Shown here piece after piece: positions 52,288 through 60,862 of a DNA stretch of 64,000 bases (the first letter of the stretch is position 1; each line of letters opens with the position of its first letter). A program made the translations under genes and the position numbers. Below the pieces are notes generated by a model that worked only from the letters and a program-made list of their open reading frames with translations, had not been told where the DNA came from and ran no database searches. This DNA comes from Dyella_B jejuensis (lineage in GTDB: Bacteria; Pseudomonadota; Gammaproteobacteria; Xanthomonadales; Rhodanobacteraceae), in contig NZ_JADIKJ010000013.1 in the NCBI RefSeq assembly GCF_044904675.1, forward strand, positions 1 to 64,000, in the 5' to 3' direction.

Positions 52288-53115
52288 ATGCCCGAGTTGC
52301 CGGAGGTCGAAACCACCCGACGCGGCATCGCACCGCACCTGATCGGCCGGCGCATTGCCTCGGTCATCCTGCGCCGGGCGGACTTGCGCTGGCCGATTCC
52401 AGGCGAAATCACCGAACAGCTGCCAGGCCAGCGTATCGAAGAAGTAGAACGCCGCGCCAAATACCTGCTGTTGCACACGCATGCCGGCAGCGCGTTGCTG
52501 CATCTGGGCATGACCGGCGTGCTGCGCGTGCTGCCGCCGGACGTAGCGCCCGGTGTGCACGATCACGTCGATATCCAGCTTGAGCCTTTACCAGGCGATC
52601 GCGCGCGCATGCTTCGCTTTACCGATCCGCGCCGGTTCGGCTGCCTGCTGTGGCAGCCGCCTGGCGAGACGCATGAATTGCTTGCAAGGCTCGGTCCGGA
52701 ACCGCTTACTGACGCATTCGATGGCGATTTGCTGTGGCGGCGTTCGCGCGGCCGCAAGGCGGCGGTAAAACTGTTCCTGATGGATAACGCGGTCGTGGTC
52801 GGCGTGGGCAACATTTACGCGAGCGAAGCGCTATTTGCCGCCGGCATCGATCCGCGCCGTCCGGCGGGAGCGTTATCGCGCGCACGCTACCAGCGGCTGG
52901 CCGCCGAGGTAAAACGCATTCTCGCCTGGGCGATCGAACGGGGCGGCACTACGCTGCGCGACTTCCTCAATCCGGATGGCGCACCGGGCTATTTCTTCCG
53001 CGAACTCTTCGTCTATGGCCGAGAGGGCGAGCCGTGCAAGGTTTGCGGCACGGCGATCCGCCAAGGAGTGATCGGGCAACGCTCCACGTTCTGGTGCCCG
53101 CATTGCCAGAAATGA
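52288..53115 (+). CDS. mutM: Formamidopyrimidine-DNA glycosylase
   Basis: 275 aa beginning MPELPEVETTRRG with the catalytic Pro2 and Glu3; the start is one base after the DUF4340 stop, so it is probably in the same transcript. It has the helix-two-turn-helix region (NIYASEALFAAGIDPRRPAG) and a C-terminal zinc finger with Cys pairs in CKVCG and CPHCQ. It removes 8-oxoguanine and formamidopyrimidines and cleaves the resulting site. Full length, no changes in key residues. Confidence 0.98.
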   Translation: MPELPEVETTRRGIAPHLIGRRIASVILRRADLRWPIPGEITEQLPGQRIEEVERRAKYLLLHTHAGSALLHLGMTGVLRVLPPDVAPGVHDHVDIQLEPLPGDRARMLRFTDPRRFGCLLWQPPGETHELLARLGPEPLTDAFDGDLLWRRSRGRKAAVKLFLMDNAVVVGVGNIYASEALFAAGIDPRRPAGALSRARYQRLAAEVKRILAWAIERGGTTLRDFLNPDGAPGYFFRELFVYGREGEPCKVCGTAIRQGVIGQRSTFWCPHCQK

Positions 53116-53127
53116 CGGACAACCGCG

Positions 53128-53892
53128 TCAATCCGGCCAGTGGAAAGTTACATGGGTATTGTTGAATTGCGGATCGTCGTAGCCGCCGCCCAACTCGGCC
53201 GTAAGGCCACCGAACATGCCGTCGACTTCCAGCGCCTGCCCGTCGACGAAATGCGCGCCGAGCGCCTCCAGCTCGACCAGCCGCTGGCATAGCGCGCCGG
53301 CACGGTCGGTGTCATCCAGGGGAACGTTGCGCAGGCTGATATCGGGCCGGCCGAACTTGCGCAGGCCGCGCGTATGGATCCACTGGCGATCGTGCTCTTC
53401 CTCATCGCGCAGGATCAGCACATGGTTGCGCAGCGGCGCGCCATCCTTGACCAGATAATGGCTGCGCCATGCTTCGGCGCTGAACAGGGTGAGGATCTGC
53501 GGATCGAGGATCGCCACGCCGCCGATATCGAGCAAGCCGGCCAGCACGCCATAGGTGTCGCGCAGGTAGCCGGTGTCGGGCGAATCGTTGAAACGCCCGT
53601 GGAGCACCAGCACCTGCGGCGCGGCCATCGCCTTTTCGAACGCTTCGGGCGCATCGTTCTTGAATAGATCGCCCAGCGGGCCTTTCAAGGGATAGCCTTC
53701 CCAATCGCGCAACACATAGTGGTGATGGCTGCTCATCTTCACGGCGTCGGGCAGGCCATCGCTGCCGTACGCGGCGGATGGCACCCTGGTTGGCTTGAAA
53801 TCGCCGAACACGTAAAAGTGCAGCAGGATCTCTTCGTCGCCAGGTTGCCAGTGCGGACGCTGCCAGGCGGGAAAGTAGACCGGGTTGCTCAT
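53128..53892 (-). CDS. Conserved hypothetical protein
   Basis: 254 aa, soluble, no signal peptide or membrane helix. Aromatic-rich and acidic, with landmark stretches HFYVFGDFKPTRVPS, MSSHHHYVLRDWEGYP, GLLDIGGVAILDPQ and ELGGGYDDPQFNNTHVTFHW. The central SSHHHYVLRDWEG piece is suggestive of a metal-binding or catalytic patch, but I do not recognise the family. Both mutM and tdk lie close; it is convergent with mutM. Real by codon use and length; function unknown. Confidence 0.7.
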   Translation of the reverse strand: MSNPVYFPAWQRPHWQPGDEEILLHFYVFGDFKPTRVPSAAYGSDGLPDAVKMSSHHHYVLRDWEGYPLKGPLGDLFKNDAPEAFEKAMAAPQVLVLHGRFNDSPDTGYLRDTYGVLAGLLDIGGVAILDPQILTLFSAEAWRSHYLVKDGAPLRNHVLILRDEEEHDRQWIHTRGLRKFGRPDISLRNVPLDDTDRAGALCQRLVELEALGAHFVDGQALEVDGMFGGLTAELGGGYDDPQFNNTHVTFHWPD

Positions 53893-53946
53893 GGGTTTAT
53901 CCTTGTGTTTTTTTCCACGCCCTTTCGAGGCGAGGAATAGGTGTCG

Positions 53947-54579
53947 CTAGGCTTCGTCATCCAGCGGCAAGCCAGGCCGCTTCAATTCGATGCGGCCGCG
54001 CCCTTGGGTAATCTTCTTGAACTCGGCCCGGCTCACCGAGACATAGCGTTCGTTGCCGCCGATCTCAACCTGCGGCCCTTCGGTAATCGCGCGTCCGTTT
54101 TCATCCACGCGCACCACCATGGTGGCCTTGCGGCCGGTATGGCAGATGGTCTTGATTTCTTCCAGGCTGTCGGCCCAGGCCAGCAGATAGCGGCTGCCCT
54201 CGAACAGCTCGGCGCGAAAATCGGTGCGCAAGCCATAGGCCAGCACCGGAATGTCGAGGTGATCGACCACATCGGTGAGCTGCCAGACCTGCGCCTTGCG
54301 CAGGAACTGCGCTTCATCCACGAACACGCAATGCAGGTCGCCATGCGCGGCGATGTCGGCCTGCACCAGCGCATAGAGATCGGCGTCGCCGGTAAAGCGC
54401 TGCGCCTGCGATTGCAAACCGATACGCGATGCCACGATGCCTTCGCCGTAGCGATTGTCCAGCGCAGGCGTGAGGATGAGCGTGCGCATGCCGCGCTCGT
54501 AATAGTTGTAGGCGCTTTGCAGCAGGTTGGTCGTCTTGCCGGCGTTCATTGCCGAGTAATAGAAATACAGCTTGGCCAT
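53947..54579 (-). CDS. tdk: Thymidine kinase (type II)
   Basis: 210 aa from ATG 54579, giving the standard start AKLYFYYSAMNAGKTTNLLQ with Walker A (SAMNAGKTT). CVFVDEAQFL is the catalytic Glu region; VLAYGLRTDF and EGSRYLLAWADSLEEIK are also typical. IGGNERYVSV is the nucleoside-lasso region. The position where Escherichia coli Tdk has a zinc-binding Cys after YVSV is Ser here (YVSVSRAEF), and CHTGRKAT has only one Cys, so the structural zinc site looks reduced or lost. It phosphorylates thymidine in salvage. Confidence 0.95.
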   Translation of the reverse strand: MAKLYFYYSAMNAGKTTNLLQSAYNYYERGMRTLILTPALDNRYGEGIVASRIGLQSQAQRFTGDADLYALVQADIAAHGDLHCVFVDEAQFLRKAQVWQLTDVVDHLDIPVLAYGLRTDFRAELFEGSRYLLAWADSLEEIKTICHTGRKATMVVRVDENGRAITEGPQVEIGGNERYVSVSRAEFKKITQGRGRIELKRPGLPLDDEA

Positions 54580-54752
54580 GGTCCCCACCGCACATGTGAC
54601 GGCACATGGTAACGCCATTGCAAACGATCCGATTCGTGTGTCATCCACGGAACCGTTCGCCCACCGGCCTGTCTACCTGGACCCCATCGCGCCTGCGATG
54701 CGGGCAGGAAGCAACGAGAGCTGTACTCCTAAGGACTAGACAAGGACAGATC

Positions 54753-55508
54753 ATGACCCACTATCGAATGGCCACCGCCCTGGCCCTCGCACTGGCCTGC
54801 GCTGCCGGCGCCGCTTCGGCCGATATCGCCCAGGCCGCCGCCCCTGCATCCTCTGCTGCGGCAACGCGAGATTTCCAGCAGCTGTCGGAGCAAGGCAGCC
54901 AGGCTTTCCAGGACATCGAAATCGCCCGCATCGCGATTTTCAACGGCCATCCCCAGGTCGCCGTTACGCTGATCAAGCGTGCCCAGCTATCGCTCATCAA
55001 GGCCGAGTCGGACGGCACTGCCTTTGACAAGGCCGAGGCCGATCTGAAAAGCCCGCCCCGACATGCCAATCCGGCGCCGGCAGCCCATGGCGCGCCGGTT
55101 CGCTGGCTACCGATCGGCGCGGATTTCTCGCTCGACCAGGATTATTCAGCCGATCCGGCCAAGGCGGCCGCAGTCGCTGCCTCCAACGTCCACCTGAAGA
55201 AAGGCGAGCGCGACAAGGCGATCGAAACGCTGCGCCTGGCCAACATCAAGCTCTCCTGCACGCTGGCCCTGGTGCCGGCCGGAACCATCGCCGCCGACGT
55301 CGATGAAGCCGCCACGCTGCTGGCCCATGGCAAATACTACGAAGCCAATCTGAGCCTCAAGCACGTGCAGGACAGCGTGCGCTATGACTGGGTCGACCTC
55401 AACGCCAGGCCGGCCAAGAACGCCACGGCGCCCGTGAAGATGGGCTTGACGGAGCCGGTGACGAGTTCGACGCACGACGCAGCCGACGATGCGCATGCGA
55501 ACAAGTAA
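54753..55508 (+). CDS. YfdX-family periplasmic protein
   Basis: 251 aa from ATG 54753 (AAGGACAG upstream). Signal peptide ALALALACAAGAASA. Mature part shows the YfdX pattern: FQDIEIARIAIFNGHPQVAVTLIKRAQ, ASNVHLKKGERDKAIETLRLANIKL, and HGKYYEANLSLKHVQDSVRYDW. YfdX of Escherichia coli belongs to an acid-resistance regulon (EvgA) and acts as a chaperone. The tail is disordered. Located between divergent tdk and rep; role in acid or envelope stress is inferred. Confidence 0.88.
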   Translation: MTHYRMATALALALACAAGAASADIAQAAAPASSAAATRDFQQLSEQGSQAFQDIEIARIAIFNGHPQVAVTLIKRAQLSLIKAESDGTAFDKAEADLKSPPRHANPAPAAHGAPVRWLPIGADFSLDQDYSADPAKAAAVAASNVHLKKGERDKAIETLRLANIKLSCTLALVPAGTIAADVDEAATLLAHGKYYEANLSLKHVQDSVRYDWVDLNARPAKNATAPVKMGLTEPVTSSTHDAADDAHANK

Positions 55509-55644
55509 GGCGTTGTAAGCCATAGGGCAACCGCCATGCGACACCACGCGCCCTGCCGTTTCCCGGCGGCAGGGCGCCATTCGTTCCGCGCCGCTGTTAC
55601 CATCATGCGCCGCGCCTTGACGCCCGCCCCATTCCGCCCGACGC

Positions 55645-57627
55645 ATGCTCAACCCCCAACAACTGGCCGCCGTCGAACATGTCGATAGCCCGCTGCTGGT
55701 GCTCGCCGGCGCCGGGTCCGGCAAAACGTCGGTCATCACCCAGAAAATCGCGCATCTGGTGCAGCGGCGGAAGCTGCCCGCTTCGAAGGTCGCGGCGATC
55801 ACCTTTACCAACAAGGCGGCGCGCGAAATGCGCGAGCGTGTCGGCAAACTGGTCAGCGCGGAGGATGCGCAAGCGCTCACCGTGTGCACGTTCCACGCGC
55901 TTGGCCTGAAATTCCTGCAGATCGAACACGCGCGCGCCGGCCTGCGTCGTGGGTTTTCCGTGCTGGATGCCGACGACAGCGAGAACATCGTCAAGGAACT
56001 TGCGCCCAAGGGCGCGAAACCGGATGTACTGTTTGGCCTGCGCAGCCTGCTCAGCCGCGCCAAGAACAGCGGCCTCTCGCCGGAAGAAGCGCTCGCTGCC
56101 GCACGCAGCCCGCGCGAGCTGGACGCGGCCACGATCTACGAGATGTACCAGCAGCGCCTTGCCGCCTTCAATGCGGTCGACTTCGATGACCTGATCCGGT
56201 TGCCGTTGCGCATCCTCGAAACCGACGAGGAATGCCGCAATGGCTGGCGCGAACGCCTGCGCTACCTGCTGGTGGACGAGTACCAGGACACCAACGATGC
56301 GCAATATCGCCTGCTGAAAGCGTTGTCCAGCGAGCGCGGCCATTTTACTTGCGTGGGCGATGACGATCAGTCGATCTATGCCTGGCGCGGCGCGAATCCG
56401 GAAAACATCGACCAGCTCGGCAAGCATTGGCCCAGCCTGCGCGTGATCAAGCTGGAACAGAACTACCGCTGCGGCAAGCGCATCCTGCGCGCCGCCAACC
56501 AGCTGATCGCCAACAATCCGCACCTGCACGTCAAGAAGCTGTGGAGCGAGCACCCGGAAGGCGCGCCGATCCGCGTGATCGAGTGCAAGGACAACGAGCA
56601 CGAGGCCGAGCGCATCGCCGGCATGGCCGCCACCCTGGCCGAAAAGCACAAAGTGCGCTGGCACGACATGGCGATTCTTTATCGCGGCAATTTCCAGGCG
56701 CGTCCGCTGGAAAAAGCCCTGCGCCTGGCACGTGTGCCCTATCACCTTACCGGCGCGCTGTCGTTTCTCGATCGCGCCGAAGTGAAAGACCTGCTCTGCT
56801 ATCTGCGCCTGCTGACCAATCCCAGCGATGACGCCGCCTTCCTGCGCGTGGTGAACGTGCCCAAGCGCGAGATCGGCGCCACCACGCTGGAGAAACTTGG
56901 GCAGATTGCCCAGACGCGGCATGGCTCGCTGCTTGAAGCCACGCGCAGCGACAGTGTGCTGCGCCAGCTGAGCCCACGCCCTGCGGCCGCCCTCGCTTCG
57001 TTCTCCGAGCTGCTGGACGAGTTGCGCAGCGCGTCGCTGCACGAAAGCGCCGCCGAGCTGGTGGATCGCGTGCTGGCGCGCACCAACTATGCCGCCCATA
57101 TTGCTTCGTCCTCGCCGGATGCCACCTTGCGCGAGCGCCGCCTCGGCAACCTGCGCGAACTGGCCGAATGGTTCCGGGCCATGCAGAAAGGCGGCAACAG
57201 CGCCGGCGACCTCGCCTCGCAACTGGCGCTGCTCAGTCACGCCGATCGCGACGAGCCAGGCAATGCGCTGCGCATGATGACCCTGCATGCCGCGAAAGGA
57301 CTGGAATTTCGCTTTGTTTTCATCGTCGGCTGCGAGGAAGGCACATTGCCGCACGATGGCGCCATCGACGAAGGCCGCATCGACGAGGAACGCCGCCTGA
57401 TGTACGTGGGCATCACCCGCGCCAAGGAATTGCTGACGCTCTCGTGGTCGGCGCGCACCAAGCGCTACGGCGAAGTGCATAGCAACCAGCCCAGCCGCTT
57501 CCTGCACGAACTGCCGCAGGCTGATCTGCACTGGGAGGGCAAGGACCCGGAAGCCGACAAGGAAGCCGTGCGTGAAACGGCCGAATCGCATATGGCCAAG
57601 ATTGCCGCGATGCTTGCCGGCAACTGA
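55645..57627 (+). CDS. rep: ATP-dependent DNA helicase Rep
   Basis: 660 aa; ATG 55645 gives MLNPQQLAAVEHVDSPLLVLAGAGSGKT, Walker A of the UvrD/Rep superfamily 1A. Motif II LLVDEYQDTNDAQY, motif III GDDDQSIYAWRGA, motif IV ERHNYRC-type LEQNYRCGKRIL, motif V TLHAAKGLEFRFVFIVG, motif VI EERRLMYVGITRAK are all present. Rep unwinds DNA 3'-5' and clears blocks to the replication fork. Followed by bluB 21 bp downstream on the same strand. Confidence 0.95.
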   Translation: MLNPQQLAAVEHVDSPLLVLAGAGSGKTSVITQKIAHLVQRRKLPASKVAAITFTNKAAREMRERVGKLVSAEDAQALTVCTFHALGLKFLQIEHARAGLRRGFSVLDADDSENIVKELAPKGAKPDVLFGLRSLLSRAKNSGLSPEEALAAARSPRELDAATIYEMYQQRLAAFNAVDFDDLIRLPLRILETDEECRNGWRERLRYLLVDEYQDTNDAQYRLLKALSSERGHFTCVGDDDQSIYAWRGANPENIDQLGKHWPSLRVIKLEQNYRCGKRILRAANQLIANNPHLHVKKLWSEHPEGAPIRVIECKDNEHEAERIAGMAATLAEKHKVRWHDMAILYRGNFQARPLEKALRLARVPYHLTGALSFLDRAEVKDLLCYLRLLTNPSDDAAFLRVVNVPKREIGATTLEKLGQIAQTRHGSLLEATRSDSVLRQLSPRPAAALASFSELLDELRSASLHESAAELVDRVLARTNYAAHIASSSPDATLRERRLGNLRELAEWFRAMQKGGNSAGDLASQLALLSHADRDEPGNALRMMTLHAAKGLEFRFVFIVGCEEGTLPHDGAIDEGRIDEERRLMYVGITRAKELLTLSWSARTKRYGEVHSNQPSRFLHELPQADLHWEGKDPEADKEAVRETAESHMAKIAAMLAGN

Positions 57628-57648
57628 GGGAAGCACGGGCCATGCAGC

Positions 57649-58365
57649 ATGACTGACCACGGTTTTCCGGACGAACAGCGCCAAGGCCTGTATCGGGCCA
57701 TCCATGAACGCCGCGACGTGCGCTCGCAATTCCTGCCCGATCCGATCGCCCCGGAAATCTTGGCGCGCCTGCTGCACGCCGCGCATCACGCGCCTTCGGT
57801 CGGCTTCATGCAGCCGTGGGATTTCGTGATCGTCGACAGCATCGAAATGAAACGCGCTGTCAAGGCGCTTTACGACCAGGCCAACACCGAGGCGGCAAGT
57901 CATTACACGGATGAGCGCGCAGCGTTGTACCGGCGGTTGAAACTGGAAGGCATCGTCGACAGCCCGATCAATGTTTGCATCACCTGCGACCGGCAACGCG
58001 GCGGCCCGCACGTGCTCGGACGCAACACGATGCTGGACACCGATCTTTTCAGTACCTGCCTGGCGGTGCAAAACCTGTGGCTCGCGGCGCGCGCGGAAGG
58101 CATTGGCGTGGGCTGGGTCAGCATTGTCGATCCGACGCAGCTGGCCCGAACGCTTGGATTGCCTGAACACGTCTATCCGGTGGCCTATCTTTGCCTCGGG
58201 CATGTCAGCGAATTCCTGCCCAGACCGGAACTGGAAATCGCCGGCTGGCGCTCACGCTTGCCGCTGGAACAGCTGCTTCACGGCAACCAATGGCAGGGCC
58301 ACGTCGATGACGCGGCCTTGATAGCGGCCATCCACGAGATCAGCTCCGGCGAGACCAAGGCATAG
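57649..58365 (+). CDS. bluB: 5,6-dimethylbenzimidazole synthase
   Basis: 238 aa with a nitroreductase-like fold. RRDVRSQFLPDPI (flavin-binding arginines), HHAPSVGFMQPWDFV and CDRQRGGPHVLGR are typical of BluB, as is VGWVSIVDP. It cleaves reduced FMN with O2 to form the lower ligand of vitamin B12. No other cobalamin genes are in this window, so it may serve B12 salvage from cobinamide. Probably co-transcribed with rep. Confidence 0.93.
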   Translation: MTDHGFPDEQRQGLYRAIHERRDVRSQFLPDPIAPEILARLLHAAHHAPSVGFMQPWDFVIVDSIEMKRAVKALYDQANTEAASHYTDERAALYRRLKLEGIVDSPINVCITCDRQRGGPHVLGRNTMLDTDLFSTCLAVQNLWLAARAEGIGVGWVSIVDPTQLARTLGLPEHVYPVAYLCLGHVSEFLPRPELEIAGWRSRLPLEQLLHGNQWQGHVDDAALIAAIHEISSGETKA

Positions 58366-58467
58366 TCGCCCGCTTTCGCTTTAACGCATTGTGCATCAAG
58401 GCATTTCATCGGATAGCTCTCGCAAAAACACGCTCTGAACCGCTTCTAGCGCAAGCCTGTCCTCGGC

Positions 58468-58486
58468 CCTCTCCCCACAAGGGAGG
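58468..58486. repeat. Intergenic CCCTCTCCCC/GGGAGG palindromic element, copy 3
   Basis: ccctctcccc, acaa, gggag with GGAGG tail, between bluB and the AI-2E permease. A degenerate copy of the element at 10076 and 18039. Confidence 0.4.
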
Positions 58487-58517
58487 AAACCATCAGCCTG
58501 TGAAACGGCGATGACGC

Positions 58518-59537
58518 TCAAACCATTCCTTCCGTTTCAAGCTCGCTCTTGAGGTATGCGTAGTAAATCGGCGCCGCGATCAAACCCGCCACGCCGAAAG
58601 CCGCCTCCATCGCCAGCATCGCCACCAGCAGCTCCCAGGCACGTGCGCGGATCTGCGTGCCGACGATGCGCGCATTGAGGAAATACTCCAGTTTGTGGAT
58701 GACGATCAGGAACGCAAGCGACACCGCCGCTACCCACATCGATACCGACAAGCCGGCGATCGTCACCGCGGTGTTGGAAATCAGGTTGCCGATCACCGGC
58801 AGCAGGCCCGCCAGGAAGGTCACCACCACCAGCGTCTTCGCCAGCGGCACGTGGACATCCATCACGGGCAACACGCCCAGCAGGAACACGCCCGTGGCAG
58901 CCGTGTTGATCAGCGAAATCTTGATCTGCGCAAAAACGATATGGTGGAATGCCTCGGCCAAGTGCTGGCAGCGTTCGCCCAGCGCGGCGGCCAGCGGACC
59001 GATCTGGTGCGAAGGCCGCTCCCGATTGAGCGCCACCAGCGCACCCAGCACCAATCCAACGATGATGCGCACCAGTACCCGCGCCGTTTCCTTGCCGGCG
59101 TTCTGCAGGCCCATTGCATGCTTGCGCGTGAGGTCCAGCGCCATCACGCGCAGTTCGTCGACGCTGTCGGGCAACCAGCTGGTAAGCGCCGCAGGCAATT
59201 GCTGGCGCGCCCTTTCCACCAGCGGCATCAGCTGCTGCTGCCACAGCATGCCGGGATTGCCGACCTCGTTGCGGAAAAAGCCGATCAACACGATCACCAG
59301 CAAGGTCAGCAGCCCCACTACCACCACACCCAGCACCGTAACCACCACCAGGCGCGCACGTTCGCCGGAGATGCGGCGGCCGAGCAAGGGCGTCATCGCA
59401 TGCACCAGTTCGTACACCAGCAGCCCCGCAAACAGCGCAGGCAGCAGATGCAACAGCAACACCAGCACCAGTGCGGAGCCGGCGAGGACGTAACTGGCGA
59501 TGCGAATGCCGCGGGCGGATGCAAGCGGTGCGGGCAC
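58518..59537 (-). CDS. AI-2E family (PerM/TqsA-like) membrane permease
   Basis: 339 aa from GTG 59537; no in-frame ATG is available nearby. Eight predicted helices with the family layout: two near the start (SYVLAGSALVLVLLLHLLPAL), VVTVLGVVVVGLLTLLVIVLIGFF, a long soluble loop, then VRIIVGLVLGALVALNR, LINTAATGVFLLGVLPV and TLVVVTFLAGLLPVIGNLISNT, a conserved motif of the family. The family includes AI-2 exporters and Na+/H+ antiporters, so the substrate is open. Divergent from the acid phosphatase. Confidence 0.88.
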   Translation of the reverse strand: MPAPLASARGIRIASYVLAGSALVLVLLLHLLPALFAGLLVYELVHAMTPLLGRRISGERARLVVVTVLGVVVVGLLTLLVIVLIGFFRNEVGNPGMLWQQQLMPLVERARQQLPAALTSWLPDSVDELRVMALDLTRKHAMGLQNAGKETARVLVRIIVGLVLGALVALNRERPSHQIGPLAAALGERCQHLAEAFHHIVFAQIKISLINTAATGVFLLGVLPVMDVHVPLAKTLVVVTFLAGLLPVIGNLISNTAVTIAGLSVSMWVAAVSLAFLIVIHKLEYFLNARIVGTQIRARAWELLVAMLAMEAAFGVAGLIAAPIYYAYLKSELETEGMV

Positions 59538-59632
59538 GTTGATGACCTATGGCAGACCCGAGTTCCGGCAAGTCTGTCATAAACTTGCGCCATCCTCTGC
59601 GGCCGTCGTCTTTCCTACAGGGTGTTCCATCC

Positions 59633-60538
59633 ATGTCCAAGTTCCTGCCTGCGCTTGTGGGAGCGCTTGTGCTTTGCGGTTGCGCCAGCCACGCGCCGCA
59701 TTCTTTCGCGCCCACGCCGGCAACCACGACGGGATCGGTGCCCAACCCGGCAGCGATGCCGACTGCTCCGGCCGACGACAACCTCAACGCCGTGGCCTGG
59801 ACGCAGACGGCGCTCGAGCACGACCTGATCTACCTGGAGACCTATCGCAGCGCGCAGTCACAGTTGCTCGCCGCGTTGAAAGACAACCACTGGGATGCGC
59901 TTTCCCCGGACGACCGCGCTGCACCCTACCCGGGCCTGAAGCCCGCGGTGATCCTGGACATCGACGAAACCGTGCTCGACAACTCGCCCTACCAGGCGCG
60001 CCTGATCCGCCATGGCGGCGAATACAACGAGGCCGATTGGGCCAGGTGGTGCAAGGAAGAACGCGCACGGGCGCTGCCGGGAGCGGTGGCGTTCACGCAA
60101 TTCGCGGCCCGTCACGGCATCGCCGTGATCTATATTTCCAACCGCTCGCAAGACCTGGATCGCGCGACCATCGATAACCTGCTCAAGGCAGGCCTGCCGG
60201 TGGCCGGCCCCGATGCGTTCCTGGGCCTGGGCACCCTGCTGCGCGGCTGCGACCAGATCGGCACGGAAAAGCATTGCCGTCGCCAGCTGGTCAGCCAGCG
60301 CTACCGCGTGCTGATGCAATTCGGCGACCAGCTTGGCGATTTCGTCAGCGTATTGGACAACACCGACACCGGCCGCGCCCAAGCGATGACGCCTTACCTC
60401 GGCTGGATCGGCAAGCGCTGGTTCGTGCTGCCCAATCCAACCTACGGCGCGTGGGAGCCGGCCCTGTTCCATAACGCATGGAGCACGCCACGCGATCAAC
60501 GGCGCCAACTGAAGATTCAATCCCTGCGTACAGACTGA
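59633..60538 (+). CDS. Acid phosphatase lipoprotein (HAD, class B/e(P4)-like)
   Basis: 301 aa from ATG 59633. Lipobox LCGC with lipid Cys17, so it should be attached to the outer membrane. The HAD nucleophile motif is DIDETVLDN (109-117), with YISNRSQ as motif II and VLDNTDTG as the motif IV-type end. It matches the e(P4)/5'-nucleotidase lipoprotein group, which dephosphorylates nucleotides such as NMN outside the cytoplasm. Length is normal. A Pro/Thr/Ala-rich linker follows the lipid Cys. Confidence 0.92.
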   Translation: MSKFLPALVGALVLCGCASHAPHSFAPTPATTTGSVPNPAAMPTAPADDNLNAVAWTQTALEHDLIYLETYRSAQSQLLAALKDNHWDALSPDDRAAPYPGLKPAVILDIDETVLDNSPYQARLIRHGGEYNEADWARWCKEERARALPGAVAFTQFAARHGIAVIYISNRSQDLDRATIDNLLKAGLPVAGPDAFLGLGTLLRGCDQIGTEKHCRRQLVSQRYRVLMQFGDQLGDFVSVLDNTDTGRAQAMTPYLGWIGKRWFVLPNPTYGAWEPALFHNAWSTPRDQRRQLKIQSLRTD

Positions 60539-60862
60539 TTGAATTTCAATGAGTTAAGCGAGGCTATCTCATGTATTGCTTTAAGATGAGCTCGCTCGTA
60601 TCATGGCACCGCCGAACCTGCTGACCTCCAATTTCCGCAGGCATGGCCATTTCCCTTCCGGCACTGCCGGTATAACCCTGCGAGGCCCAACGCCCGCGGG
60701 GTTTTCTTTTGGGAGCGTTTCCGACACGCATCATCGGTTACCGCCGTGCAGGCTACGCGCCGATCGCGGACAGGCTCTAAGATGCACGGCGCCCCGACCA
60801 TACGGCGCCGTCGCGTCCCTTGTCCGGGCAACCGCTCATAGTTCTTCCATGCGAGACATTCC
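60539..60862. other. Intergenic region with probable terminator
   Basis: 324 bp without a supported gene. At 60675-60706 aaccctgcg pairs with cgcggggtt (one G-T wobble) and is followed by TTTTC, a plausible terminator of the phosphatase gene. The remaining part should hold the promoter for the lipoprotein gene. Confidence 0.5.

Noticed and set aside
55603..58203. 866-codon minus-strand open frame opposite rep and bluB
   Set aside because: Antisense shadow; both rep and bluB have all their motifs.
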